The position numbers were made by a program, and so were the translations under genes. Below are positions 27,701 to 35,182 of a stretch of 64,000 nt of DNA, piece by piece (within the stretch, counting starts at the first letter, position 1; every line of letters starts with the position of its first letter). This DNA is from Lachnoclostridium sp. (lineage in GTDB: Bacteria > Bacillota > Clostridia > Lachnospirales > Lachnospiraceae), in contig JAETRR010000014.1 in the NCBI GenBank assembly GCA_021770065.1, forward strand, positions 1-64,000, read 5' to 3'. The notes beneath the pieces were generated by a model that worked only from the letters and a program-made list of their open reading frames with translations, did not search any database and was not told where the DNA came from.

Positions 27701-30150
27701 TGATACAGGAGATCGGGCCCGATGAACGGATTACTACATACGCTTACGATGTGGAGAACCGGCTGAAAGCCGTGATGGAGGGAGATCGCCTCTTAATGGC
27801 AGCCCTCTACGACGGGGACGGAAACCGGGTATTCCGTATGGAGTACGGAAAAAGGACCGGCGGCATATCTATAAACGGAGAAGAAAGGGAAGAGAACACC
27901 GCTACCGTCACACGGGAGACAGAAGGGGAAGCAGGCAGAAGCGGCTCGCCCTTGATTCCCCATGTCCATGAGACAGAGGAGGAACAGGAGGAGGTTACGG
28001 AGACCCGGAACAATATCTTCTGGTACGGCTTCGGCCAGGGGCTGATCCAGGGTCTTACCACGGTGCCGGGATATTTAAGCCGGTGGCTGCATGAGCACTG
28101 GGAGTATATCCTAAGAAGAATCGATCTGCATAAGACTTATGAAGTCCATACCTTCACGGAGGGAGGGGACGAGGCAAGAAAGCCGAAGGATGGAGATGCC
28201 TGGACTTCTGCCCTTTACGATGAGATCTTTATTCCCTTTCATGTGGGAGAGGAGGCCCGTGAGAGCTATGTGCAGACCAGCTATGTGAATGATGTGAACC
28301 GGGCATATGCGGAGACGCTTGCAGAGTATCAGATGAACGGAGCCAGGGGCGGCCTGCCGGCAGGAACAGGAGATGCGGCCGGAACTTCAGGAACGGGAGA
28401 ATCTGCCGGAAGCGTTTACGAATACGGTCTTCAGCGTCTGGGCTATACAGATCTGGAAAGCGGAGAGCTGTACACTTATCTGTATGACGGAAGGGGAAGC
28501 GTGTCAAACTTGACTTCCCAGTCCGGGGCATCTGTGTTAAGCTATGTGTATGACGCTTACGGAATGTCAACAGCGTATAACAGCATGGATGACAGCAGCC
28601 CGGCTTCCGGCATAAGGAATCCATACGGTTACAATGGAGAGTTTACCGATCCGTCTACCGGATTCCAGTATCTGAGAAGCCGGTATTACAACAGCCAGAC
28701 AGGAAGTTTTCTGACGGAGGACACTTACAGCGGAAGTATCCTGGAACCTTTAAGCCAGAACCGTTATACCTACACAGGAAACAACCCGGTGAACTTAAGG
28801 GATCCGGGCGGTCATGCGTGGATCAGCGGAACGGCGGCGAAGGTATTAGCGGCAGGAAAGAAAGCAGCGGCCAGGCCCAAGGCAATAAAATCGAGCCCGG
28901 CAAAGGCAGTGATGAATACTGCCAAGAAAGTGGTAACGAATACAAAGAAAACCGTATCAACGAGCAGCCAGAAGAATAAGGGAATTTCCCGGCAGAATGT
29001 AAGCGGAAGCATTCAGACGGCGCATACGAAGCAGCAGAAGGTTGTTACATCCTCAAGTAAAAGCTCAAGCCATTCATTAGCAAAGAAAAGCTGGGAAAGC
29101 GCAGCAGTCGGCAGCGTTACCGGAACGGCTGTAGGCGCAGTCCGGAGAATCACAGCGGGGCAGGCATATGTGGGTAACCAGCTGGTGACAGCCAGCAGTG
29201 AAAAAGAGCGGAAGTTTTGCGCCGGGGCAGGAAGAATCTCAAAGAGCAGCGCTGCAGCCGGGGCGGGAGTGATAAAGGGAATCAACCAGGCGATAACAAA
29301 TATCTGGAATAGCTCCATGTCAGTAAATCCTATAGGGAAGATATTCTTAAACCAAGGGAACAAGATAGCCGGGAATACTCCAGGAATTGGAAGCACTGTG
29401 ATGGAGATTGCACAGAGGGTGATTAAGGAACAGGAGGAAATAAGAAAGCAGGAGGAGCAAAGGAAAGAGATAGAGCTTTCAGCAGGTATCACGAATTACT
29501 TTGATCAAACTAATATGACTGAAGAACAATTGGATATATTCAAAGAAGCCTCTAATAGACCTAATGATTCTCATTATTTATATACAGAGGCAACAGTTAA
29601 ACAGACTATAAAGAATACATCTAAGTTTGATAGTGAAATTGAAGATTTCAAGAAAGCTTATGAAAAAAACAAAACAATATATGAAGATTTATCACAGAAA
29701 GCTGGTGTGCCTCCAGAATTGATTGCAGTGTTACATTACCGTGAAGGTACCGATGACTATTTAAATGGGCGGTTTAATATATATCTGCATAATGGGGAAA
29801 AGCTGGGCCAGACAACTACTTACAGGCCGGCAGGAAAATTGTTTTATGATTTTGAAGCAGCAGCTTTGGATGCCTTCCATGATAAACAAATTATTATCAG
29901 TCAATATAATTTATCATCAAGTACTAGAGATATTGTAACTATGATGAGTTTTGCAGAGGCTTATAACGGAATGGGATATTATAATAATAACCATGTTAAT
30001 CCATATTTATATAGTGGAACAAATCAATATACAAGTGGAAAATATATAGAGATTCCAAATGGAAATAGTGGAACAAAAAGCGTATATGATTCAAATCTTG
30101 TTGATGAACAGATTGGAGTTTATCTTTTATTGGATTCTTTGCTCAATTAA
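21706..30150 (+). CDS. Giant Rhs/YD-repeat polymorphic toxin with lysozyme-like C-terminal domain (5'-truncated)
   Basis: The 2814-codon Rhs protein has these domains in order: end of a DNRLRE-type domain (DIDITEAVSGWYGG, residues 1-30), an Fn3-like region, LysM (about 187-235), DUF6531 (about 270-325, NLNTGNFYLEQEDSSVPGYG), several dozen YD repeats (about 420-2040), a spacer with a hydrophobic segment, the Rhs core (about 2238-2370, ending in DPGGHAW), and a Lys/Ser-rich linker. The C-terminal toxin (from about 2590) has ELIAVLHYREGTDD with likely catalytic Glu2680, then FNIYLHNGEKLG and AYNGMGYYNNNHVNPYLYSG, resembling a lysozyme family. GC drops sharply near 29490, at the toxin boundary. 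The only starts are GTG at 21706 without a ribosome site, and the homologous frame continues upstream to a TGA at 21658, so signal peptide and N-terminus are missing. Confidence 0.85.
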   Translation: MGWKDIDITEAVSGWYGGIYESYGLMLLPEDETKPFGSFASECNADTALRPYYEINWKLTDEADPDYPLDKTTLTLRTIMQTDVQGRMNLLGVFADGMARPGSQVVYALTEDAGKYSGIAKGRSRTLYPNTESFESAFPKGSTRYRQGISNWQTVVPFTDLEPNKIYRLQASAVKDGKAGKTVYSEEFLKYKVTRYDTLPKIADYYGVPLARLVYDNRVQDMLLVEGNTLLIRSPTKNKNKPYQPAALTDADKAAIDAQLMGRGLHCEFGFEPVNLNTGNFYLEQEDSSVPGYGEALSVTRSYNSRGAGYTGPFGAGFSFAYDEQLIRKDDSTLLYRRGDGSTLEFTLQADGTYVSPAGYEMAIELIEDGRGEITNPTTEEQAEEAADGETVFGTYPVYRYELKKKAENGGTIARSFDSSGLLTQIKDEKGNAVTLTYGDNSLLESITSDTGQTYQFEWEDGHICAVTRPDGKKLTYAYNSDNELISYTDALGITHRYEYDDQHRMTAWYDGNGDRMVQNEYDDEGRVTKQTDGNGGVTVFSYQKGQTTTTDALGQKTVYCYDDQYRTKEIRYPDGTQERFTYTTGNQTASRTDRLGHTSAYTYDGRGNLLTETRFDGAVRTYAYDGNNRLISRTDYNGAVTAYEYDGRGNLTRMVRPDKSSLSYGYNGKNQLTSVKDPEGSTVTLSYTGADLTGIKDALGNQAAFAYDAFGNLISMTDPEGNTSRTEYDAEGRKLKETDALGGVTAYAFDNAGNVLSITDPMGNKTSFTYDANGNPLTALDPEGSTYTYTYDALNRRLTETLPDGTLIKKEYDTDGNCILETDGEDNAYTYRYDPLGNLLEETDPLGHTTVYTYDYRNNQMETRTDALGGVLRLEYDIQGSPVRFTLENGASVTYAYDVLGRLIREENEASGLETEYVYDKNGNLLKREDSQGRSWSYTYDAAGNMTEQILPNGGRLFYEYDACGRIKKETDPLGHETSRNYDALGRVLSQTDAKGETTSYEYDANGNETARTDALGHTVRTIYDGLNRAAGYVDGRSFQTSVTYDGAGNLTSLTDALNGTTSYSHDGRGLAVEVTDALGNVYRNTFDASGNRIRVDAPDGTWIRYAYDALGRQIKSTDSEGLVKSYTYDVSGNLLEASDNEGHSTKYAYDLSGNLLSVTDALGNETTYTYDAYGRVLSAADPAGSTTVYTYDSMGNVKTVTDGAGLTTVYTYDKAGRCTAVRDEIHGEQTYTYDALGNLESDTNPLGEINTYTYDALGRVTEILEAGGLHTKYAYDASGNLIKETDPNGNETSYEYDALDRLISAAEADGSREDYLYDALGNLVKYQDALGNVTSYRYDSVSRMTELVLPEGGVWHYAYDGHGKIIKETDPLGRETSYGYSLSGDLVNRTLADGAEYRYTYDLLGRITGLDAPEGRSLSWEYNEAGDLIRETDAKGNTASYTYDKLHRLLSVTNPEGAGTSYSYDKAGNLISAVSPAGAESSFQYDALDRISRVKTPGAPEISYAYDEAGNLSAVTETGRERKTGTGAGSGIGAGTGAGIGAYIGAGREAGAERIISRTTRYAYDANGNLLAETDPLNQIQSYAYDNRNRLTETVSAAGRKEQYAYDRDSRMTAVTDALGNETRLSYDGNDNLTGLTDGEGRSVTYTYDLADQLIKAEEAGAVTAYTYDSVGNVSTVTDGNGHTTSYTYDLAGRLTSRTNPLGETERYAYDLNDCLEVFTQGDGSAITYDYDKLNQLVNVDYNGTEEGASQVLYAYDSEGRRISMEDLTGTSTYTYDDAGRVESVTDGRGNTVSYEYDAFGNLSALIYPDGERVSYTYDLLDRLTEVTDRQGGVTSYAYDPDGLLLEVKRPNGTRTILTYDGAGQIETVRNLDKGGGELSFYRYAYDHSGFITREEVRQKAEGKTEFFINAYTYDSRGQLVSASILKDGKTSEIRYTYDKAGNRITVEKNEDTVLAYLEEYAYDEANRLTSRTVSGNLENPELNGTTACTYDKNGNLIQEIGPDERITTYAYDVENRLKAVMEGDRLLMAALYDGDGNRVFRMEYGKRTGGISINGEEREENTATVTRETEGEAGRSGSPLIPHVHETEEEQEEVTETRNNIFWYGFGQGLIQGLTTVPGYLSRWLHEHWEYILRRIDLHKTYEVHTFTEGGDEARKPKDGDAWTSALYDEIFIPFHVGEEARESYVQTSYVNDVNRAYAETLAEYQMNGARGGLPAGTGDAAGTSGTGESAGSVYEYGLQRLGYTDLESGELYTYLYDGRGSVSNLTSQSGASVLSYVYDAYGMSTAYNSMDDSSPASGIRNPYGYNGEFTDPSTGFQYLRSRYYNSQTGSFLTEDTYSGSILEPLSQNRYTYTGNNPVNLRDPGGHAWISGTAAKVLAAGKKAAARPKAIKSSPAKAVMNTAKKVVTNTKKTVSTSSQKNKGISRQNVSGSIQTAHTKQQKVVTSSSKSSSHSLAKKSWESAAVGSVTGTAVGAVRRITAGQAYVGNQLVTASSEKERKFCAGAGRISKSSAAAGAGVIKGINQAITNIWNSSMSVNPIGKIFLNQGNKIAGNTPGIGSTVMEIAQRVIKEQEEIRKQEEQRKEIELSAGITNYFDQTNMTEEQLDIFKEASNRPNDSHYLYTEATVKQTIKNTSKFDSEIEDFKKAYEKNKTIYEDLSQKAGVPPELIAVLHYREGTDDYLNGRFNIYLHNGEKLGQTTTYRPAGKLFYDFEAAALDAFHDKQIIISQYNLSSSTRDIVTMMSFAEAYNGMGYYNNNHVNPYLYSGTNQYTSGKYIEIPNGNSGTKSVYDSNLVDEQIGVYLLLDSLLN

Positions 30151-30246
30151 TTGCAGAGAATTTTCTAAAGACTAATTATAAAGCTTGCGTCCCTTCACCA
30201 AGAAGTGCTTCCACACCAAAAAGTCAAAGAAAGGACTAAATTAAAT

Positions 30247-31029
30247 ATGAAATTAAAAAAGACAGGAATTTTGATAATAGCAGGATTAGTTTTATCTATT
30301 TGTTCTGGTAAGCTATTATTTGATGCACAAACATATGAGCATAATGAATTAAATATTGCTATATTAGGAGTATTTCAAACTATTTTGCCTGGAGATACGG
30401 AAGTAAAACATCAAAACCCTTATTTTTATTCCCAAAATACATTTAATCTAAGTGCGGAAGCAACATACTATAGTACTGTATCATATGATGCTAAGGAAAA
30501 AGTAAACATAGAAGGCAAATTGATAAAGAACTATAAAACAGGCGATTTATTTAAACTTAAAATTGATTTTCGAGAGGAGCAGGGATTAATTTACGATAAT
30601 ACATTCAAGGCTCCTATACAATTAACCAGTGACAGAGTGGTATTTTATTTTTACGTTACAAATGAAAAAATATATCTGGTTAACCCATATATTTATAATG
30701 AACAGAAAAAACAGGTTTATACAGGATTGAATAATGAAATGGTATTGACATTTTTTTTGCCGACGGATCAGAAAATAATCGCAAATAGTGAAATAGTATG
30801 CCAAGAAGAAATATTACATGTTGTGGATGAACATGGTAGGGTTACTAATATTACGTCGAAAAATGAAAAAGTTGAATATGGAAGACGTGAATATAATCAA
30901 AGTAATGGTGAATTATCTTTCCATGAAGATTTTATATGGGAGAAGGATAAAGGATTAATTTTCTATGGAAGCGCATATCGAATGGAAGCTGAAATTTTAT
31001 ATTTAAATGCGATTGAAGAAATAGAGTAA
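30247..31029 (+). CDS. Probable immunity protein, membrane-anchored, cognate to the Rhs toxin
   Basis: This 260-residue protein is not recognised as a named family. It begins with a basic stretch and one hydrophobic segment (MKLKKTGILIIAGLVLSICS), i.e. a signal anchor or atypical lipoprotein signal, so the rest should face outside. That topology fits protection against a toxin acting on peptidoglycan. It directly follows the Rhs gene (97 bases) and has AAAGGA before the ATG at 30247. Composition is AT-rich like the toxin domain and unlike the Rhs core, as expected for a toxin-immunity cassette. Confidence 0.65.
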   Translation: MKLKKTGILIIAGLVLSICSGKLLFDAQTYEHNELNIAILGVFQTILPGDTEVKHQNPYFYSQNTFNLSAEATYYSTVSYDAKEKVNIEGKLIKNYKTGDLFKLKIDFREEQGLIYDNTFKAPIQLTSDRVVFYFYVTNEKIYLVNPYIYNEQKKQVYTGLNNEMVLTFFLPTDQKIIANSEIVCQEEILHVVDEHGRVTNITSKNEKVEYGRREYNQSNGELSFHEDFIWEKDKGLIFYGSAYRMEAEILYLNAIEEIE

Positions 31030-31073
31030 ATATTTTTAATAATTACTAGAGGTTTACTGCTGCCTCCAGATAT

Positions 31074-31325
31074 TTAACTGATCCAGTAGGAAGAACTACT
31101 GTATATACCTGCGATTCCATGGGAAATGTGAAAACCGTCACGGATGGAGCGGGACTTACCATTGTCTATACTTACGACAAAGCGGGAAGATGCACTGCCG
31201 TCCGGGATAAGATCCACAGAGAGCAGACCTATACATATGACAGTGTAAGCCGGATGACAGAGCTTGTACTGCCCGAGGGCAGTATGTGGCATTACGCCTG
31301 CGATGGCCTCGAAAAAATTATCTAA
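31074..31325 (+). pseudogene. Rhs YD-repeat fragment with internal deletion
   Basis: Reads TTVYTCDSMGNVKTVTDGAG and on to WHYACDGLEKII then stop. It matches the intact Rhs gene at about 25267-25410 joined to about 25728-25803, so roughly 315 bases of repeats are missing at a TATGA sequence. It has no start of its own: a recombination scar between immunity genes. Confidence 0.85.
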
Positions 31326-31683
31326 ATACGATAACGATCAAAAGGTTTTTACATTGTGGCTGGATATAGACTGGAATTATAAACCTCTTAGGACGGGAGA
31401 AATGTATGCAATTGTAGATGAAGATTATGTTCCAGCAACAAGAAGCTGGATTTACGAGTCCTATGATAAAGATGGAAATCATCTGCTCACTAATCTTTAT
31501 AGTATGATCTGGCAAACGCAGGAAGAAATTCAATATACAGTAACGGAAAATATGGCTAAATGGGAGGATATTCAAAGGGAAATCGTTACAGAAAAGGAAT
31601 GGACAGAACGCCGGGCATATCTGATAGACTTAATTGAAGATGCCCCGGAATGGATTACATATGAGGATTTATTAAACAGGTAG
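31303..31683 (+). CDS. Orphan immunity-like protein 2
   Basis: The 126-residue soluble acidic protein is of unknown family, rich in aromatic residues (WLDIDWNYKPLRTGEMYAIV) with an acidic C terminus (EDAPEWITYEDLL). The chosen ATG at 31303 lies in the tail of the Rhs fragment and no strong ribosome site is visible, so its true 5' end may have been lost in the rearrangement. Size, composition and position among other cassettes suggest an immunity protein; no toxin partner remains. Confidence 0.5.
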   Translation: MASKKLSKYDNDQKVFTLWLDIDWNYKPLRTGEMYAIVDEDYVPATRSWIYESYDKDGNHLLTNLYSMIWQTQEEIQYTVTENMAKWEDIQREIVTEKEWTERRAYLIDLIEDAPEWITYEDLLNR

Positions 31684-31810
31684 TCAGTACCAGAAATCCT
31701 TGTGCATATTTCCAGTACGGACTGCCAGGAGACTTATGAACAAAAAGAATAGAACATTAATTAGCGTGTTTGCAGCAGCAATATAATGATAGACCTTTAG
31801 ATGAAATCTT
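31684..31810. other. Non-coding scar before toxin tail 1
   Basis: No intact gene. The last part (from about 31790) reads as a short frame NDRPLDEILKKE, sharing 23 identical bases with the gene at 33557 (31799-31821 versus 33694-33716), joined to the toxin tail. This marks a recombination junction. Confidence 0.55.
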
Positions 31811-31906
31811 GAAAAAGGAGGTAAAGTCAAATCTTTTTATATGTGGGATGGACGTACAAATGATTTTGTCATTAATCTCTTGAAAAGTCTTGGCTTAATA
31901 AAATGA
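31811..31906 (+). pseudogene. Toxin tail scar 1
   Basis: The frame reads FYMWDGRTNDFVINLLKSLG then LIK and stop, the 3' end of a lost C-terminal toxin. It recurs almost exactly at about 35834-35921. The stop overlaps the ATG of the CPCC gene (ATGA), the usual toxin-immunity coupling. Confidence 0.65.
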
Positions 31907-32355
31907 AAAGGTTAACCATGTCGCGGAAAGATGCTTACAAATTAATTGAAGAAGTGCGCAGCTATACATGTAAAAAAGTAAATTTGTCTGATTATATAAA
32001 CGAATATTCGGAAGCTGAACAAGAAGAATTAGACATAGAGTTTGAGCTTTTAGGGGTTAGTAATGGATTTTTATCAGAGGTTATATGCACAATTACAGGG
32101 CAGAAAGTTGAAGTTTATGGGGAAGTAGAGACGTTGTTTCCATGCCCGTGTTGTGGATATAGAACTTTGACAGAATCTTTTAATCCAAAAGAAGGTACGG
32201 GGTATGATATTTGTCCATATTGCAATTGGGAAGATGACGGAACAACAGATATACAATCTTATCGTGCGATTAATAAAGGTAGTATATTGGATTATCGCAA
32301 TAAACTTCGTTCAAATTTAAATAAGTATTATCTGAATAAGTGGTTAAAAAAATAG
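31903..32355 (+). CDS. CPCC-type cysteine-rich protein, probable immunity protein
   Basis: The 150-residue protein has a helical N-terminal half (KDAYKLIEEVRSYTCKKVNL, acidic) and then a zinc-ribbon-like module FPCPCCGYRTLTES with a second pair in DICPYCNWEDDG, the cysteine-rich CPCC domain seen beside bacterial polymorphic toxins. The start overlaps the stop of toxin tail 1 by ATGA. The C terminus is basic. It is AT-rich. Cytoplasmic location suggests the lost partner toxin acted inside cells. Immunity function is inferred from domain and context. Confidence 0.65.
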   Translation: MKRLTMSRKDAYKLIEEVRSYTCKKVNLSDYINEYSEAEQEELDIEFELLGVSNGFLSEVICTITGQKVEVYGEVETLFPCPCCGYRTLTESFNPKEGTGYDICPYCNWEDDGTTDIQSYRAINKGSILDYRNKLRSNLNKYYLNKWLKK

Positions 32356-32395
32356 ATAATTTGGGGGAGATGGCTAAAGAGAATGCGGCATAAAA

Positions 32396-32488
32396 AAACC
32401 ATACAGTTATAACAAAGAATTCACCGAACTGGTCACCGGCTTCTGGTATCTGAGAAGCCGCTATTATAACAGCAGGACAGACATATAA
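32396..32488 (+). pseudogene. Rhs core fragment
   Basis: Reads PYSYNKEFTELVTGFWYLRS then RYYNSRTDI and stop, a degraded copy of the core motif PYGYNGEFTDPSTGFQYLRS in the intact Rhs gene at 28621-28680. It is 31 codons with no start. Confidence 0.85.
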
Positions 32489-32493
32489 AGGCA

Positions 32494-32689
32494 GGAGCGG
32501 ATTATGATGTAAAGGATTTGGTTCTTGTTTTCCATGGAGCATATGAAAGATCTTCGGACACAAAAGAAGAATTACAGGAACGAATAGATGCAGCAATCTG
32601 TTGGAAAAGATGAAATCCAATGGATGGTTTTGTACGACGGAACAAATGGAGTTACTGTAAAAATATGCGAAGAAATTTGTCAGATATGA
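32494..32689 (+). pseudogene. Frameshifted remnant before an immunity gene
   Basis: A frame reading DLVLVFHGAYERSSDTKEEL ends at TGA (about 32611); an overlapping frame (from 32588) reads QWMVLYDGTNGVTVKICEEI then CQI and stop at 32689. They may be one gene split by a frameshift, either an old toxin tail or immunity gene. The last stop overlaps the next ATG (ATATGA), again the toxin-immunity junction pattern. Confidence 0.4.
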
Positions 32690-33213
32690 AATTGAAAGAG
32701 AAAAGTAAAATATTATTATTTACTTTAATGGCAATTTTGCTATTTTCAATTGTTGTTAATGACAGAAAAGACTACAAAATAGAAATTTTAAAAAATATGA
32801 AAAACGGATTGGAGGATGAAAGCCTTGTAGATTATAATTGGGAATATATACAAGGAGCAGAAGAGCTAAGTGTTGTTCCTATAACAATTCGATACTTTGA
32901 TATTGGTTTGAATAAAGATGGAACGGATGATAAGATAGTTGTTCTTATTGCACCTATTTTATTTTCTACTTCTCACGGGGACACGGTTGAAATTTTAATA
33001 AATGAAAATGGAAAATACCGTTCTGTTTTTTCGGGAGTTTTTAAAATAAATAAACAGGATAAAGAAAACACACCAGCAGGTAAAATTTATATTTTGAAAA
33101 ATATAGAGAATGGATTTTATAAAATTAAAATATTGGGGGATCAAACGGAAGTGGAACTTATTTATGATAAAAATAAAAAAGAGTATGAGATGTATTTGAT
33201 GGATTCAATATAG
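32686..33213 (+). CDS. Orphan immunity-like protein with membrane anchor
   Basis: The 175-residue protein of unknown family has a basic N-terminus and one transmembrane segment (KILLFTLMAILLFSIVV, residues 8-24), followed by an extracytoplasmic domain with NKDGTDDKIVVLIAPILFST and beta-rich repeats. The ATG overlaps the upstream stop, and coupling replaces a ribosome site. The topology suggests protection from an extracellular or wall-acting toxin. AT-rich like the other cassette genes. Confidence 0.58.
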   Translation: MKLKEKSKILLFTLMAILLFSIVVNDRKDYKIEILKNMKNGLEDESLVDYNWEYIQGAEELSVVPITIRYFDIGLNKDGTDDKIVVLIAPILFSTSHGDTVEILINENGKYRSVFSGVFKINKQDKENTPAGKIYILKNIENGFYKIKILGDQTEVELIYDKNKKEYEMYLMDSI

Positions 33214-33556
33214 GTTTGATTCCTGGATTTATAGACGGGAGTATTTACCGCTGCAGAGACTGGCTTTCCGTCCAGCCGCTGTTACAACAACTGGACGGGA
33301 AGCTTTGCAGATTTATATGCCTAAAAAATACTGTTTACAACTTGAATTTCATGTTGAAATGAGAATTTATATGAAAAGAATCTTTGTCTGCTTTTATTAA
33401 AATCCAATATGTTAGGAGATTTATTAAAAGAGAAAATGCAATTACTGCAAAATGATTATGGATTAAAGTAAATGAAAGTAAAAGAATAAAGTCTAATTAT
33501 GTACTTCAAAATGAAAATATATTTTTTGAATATTACGATTAACGGAGAACGATACA
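33214..33556. other. Cassette scar with short toxin-tail-like frame
   Basis: No full gene. It contains a decayed Rhs-derived patch (ATTCCTGGATTTATAGAC near 33220, repeated near 37320) and a short frame MLGDLLKEKMQLLQNDYGLK then stop at 33471, followed at once by ATGAAAGTAAAAGAATAA, which looks like an aborted immunity start. A GGAG site at 33544 serves the next gene. Confidence 0.4.
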
Positions 33557-34417
33557 TTGAAAAAATATGATACTTTATTAAAAATTATCATAATAGCCCT
33601 CTGTATGGGGAGTGCTTTTTTTATACAATTAGTTAGTGATGATATTTTAGTAATACATTTAAATAATACTTGCAGACAAATATATACAAGAGCAGATGAA
33701 ATCTTGAAAAAGGAGGCTGACGAAAGAGAGAGAATAAGAATGCAGTCGGATATTGCTATCAGTAGACTGTTAGATCAAATTAATGCAAATATGTCAGAAG
33801 AGTACTGGCTATTTGAGACACAACGTAAAACCAAAGGACCGCTTTCTTTAGACATATATGTAGATGATATAGAGAACATAGAACATTTTGTTGTTGTTCC
33901 ATTAGATAAGGTGGCTTTTGTTAATGAAAAGGGTGATGAGTATTATTTTATCTATATTACAGAATATAATGTTTTAAATGGAAACATAAAAGAATTAGCA
34001 GCAACAAGGGGAAAATATCTGGATTCTTGGGACAACCTTCAAGCAACATTGAACGAGATGGAACGAATAAGGAAATGCACACTAAATTATGTGAAAACAA
34101 TTGAAAATTATGAGTGGCCCCAGGCAAAACAGCCCAAATACAAGCTGGAAGATTTGCAGAGCACAAAAATATATCAAGACTTCGATCTTTGTATAAATAA
34201 ACAATTTTATTTCCCGACAGGGGCAGAAATATATCTGGGTTTGTGGAATGGCTATTCAAATAGAGTGCGGATGATGTATAGAACATTGGGGTCAGACGAA
34301 AAAATTCATTATTATAGTACAGAAATGAATCTAGATGGGGAGAGATGCAATTTTGTAAATGAAGTTACGGAAGAAATATATGAAAGATTTAAGCTTATAT
34401 CTGTGAAAATGATGTGA
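33557..34417 (+). CDS. Orphan immunity-like protein with membrane anchor (TTG start)
   Basis: The 286-residue protein of unknown family starts with TTG at 33557 behind GGAG. It has a single N-terminal transmembrane segment (LLKIIIIALCMGSAFFIQLV), then a coiled-coil-prone stretch (ADEILKKEADERERIR) and a mixed alpha/beta external domain. AT-rich. It resembles the other anchored immunity-like genes in plan but not in sequence. A 23-base piece encoding DEILKKE is duplicated at 31799-31821. Confidence 0.52.
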   Translation: MKKYDTLLKIIIIALCMGSAFFIQLVSDDILVIHLNNTCRQIYTRADEILKKEADERERIRMQSDIAISRLLDQINANMSEEYWLFETQRKTKGPLSLDIYVDDIENIEHFVVVPLDKVAFVNEKGDEYYFIYITEYNVLNGNIKELAATRGKYLDSWDNLQATLNEMERIRKCTLNYVKTIENYEWPQAKQPKYKLEDLQSTKIYQDFDLCINKQFYFPTGAEIYLGLWNGYSNRVRMMYRTLGSDEKIHYYSTEMNLDGERCNFVNEVTEEIYERFKLISVKMM

Positions 34418-34439
34418 GACAATCCATTTATTTCCATGA

Positions 34440-34565
34440 GCAGTGGGCAGGCGGATATCCAAGTCAGTAAAATCGAGTCCGGCAAAGGCGCAGGGCCAGG
34501 CCGGAGGGTTCAGAGCTATATCAATAACAAGCTGTTCACGGCAAGCAGTGAATTTGCTGTTTGAT
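34440..34565 (+). pseudogene. Rhs pretoxin-linker fragments
   Basis: Contains a copy of the linker sequence coding for KSSPAK (AAAATCGAGTCCGGCAAAGG, compare 28887-28906) and the frame SYINNKLFTASSE, equivalent to YVGNQLVTASSE at 29167-29202 of the intact gene. The order is the same as in the intact gene but the intervening sequence is lost. No start codon. Confidence 0.65.
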
Positions 34566-34645
34566 GGTATAGAAGACGTAATTAGTACTTCGGAGAGAAA
34601 CTGAAAGAGAATGCTGAAAGAGACAGCGCATCTCATGAGGAATAG

Positions 34646-35103
34646 TTAGAGGAAATATTAAAAGAGTTTAAAGATAGTTATGGTTCCAAATTAGAAATCT
34701 CGGATCAAAAAATGTACCAGTTAGGCGACCGCTTTAATAAGTATGGAAGAATAAAACTTAATATAACAAAAGATCAGCTTATTGTTTTAATAGGCAATGA
34801 CTATAAAGAAAGTCTTTTGGGTAGAGGAACGCGAATTGAAATTGAAAATGCCAAATTTTGGATATCTGAAGACGGAAAAATATATCAAATCGGTGTAGAG
34901 GGTGATTTTAAAGGAAAGTATAAGGGAATTATAGGTATAGGCTCCACTTTAAGTGATGTAAAAAAATTGTTGGTAATTATGTTCAAGTATATGATACATA
35001 TGAAATGGAAAATGAAGGGGGAATCTGCTTCGAATTAGAGGATATAGATGACTGGGATCCATTAGTGGCTCCAATTGATCATATTTATGTGTTTAGAATA
35101 TAA
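34646..35103 (+). pseudogene. Frameshifted orphan immunity-like gene
   Basis: An open frame from 34646 (first ATG 34712) encodes ITKDQLIVLIGNDYKESLLG and KYKGIIGIGSTLSDVKK, then meets a run of seven A at about 34970. The original frame resumes one base off as VGNYVQVYDTYEMENEGGIC then FELEDIDDWDPLVAPIDHIY to a stop at 35103. One extra A would restore about 150 codons. Either a slippage mutation or a sequencing error in a homopolymer. Family unknown. Confidence 0.6.
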
Positions 35104-35182
35104 ACGATTCTGTTTTTACAACATTGGATAAACAGATACACTTATAATATAAACAACTCGATCGGGACTAACGGAGGATATG

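Noticed and set aside
22960-27830. Tandem repeats considered as a CRISPR or satellite array
   Set aside because: The periodicity comes from coding YD repeats in a single frame; units differ in DNA and there are no unique spacers.
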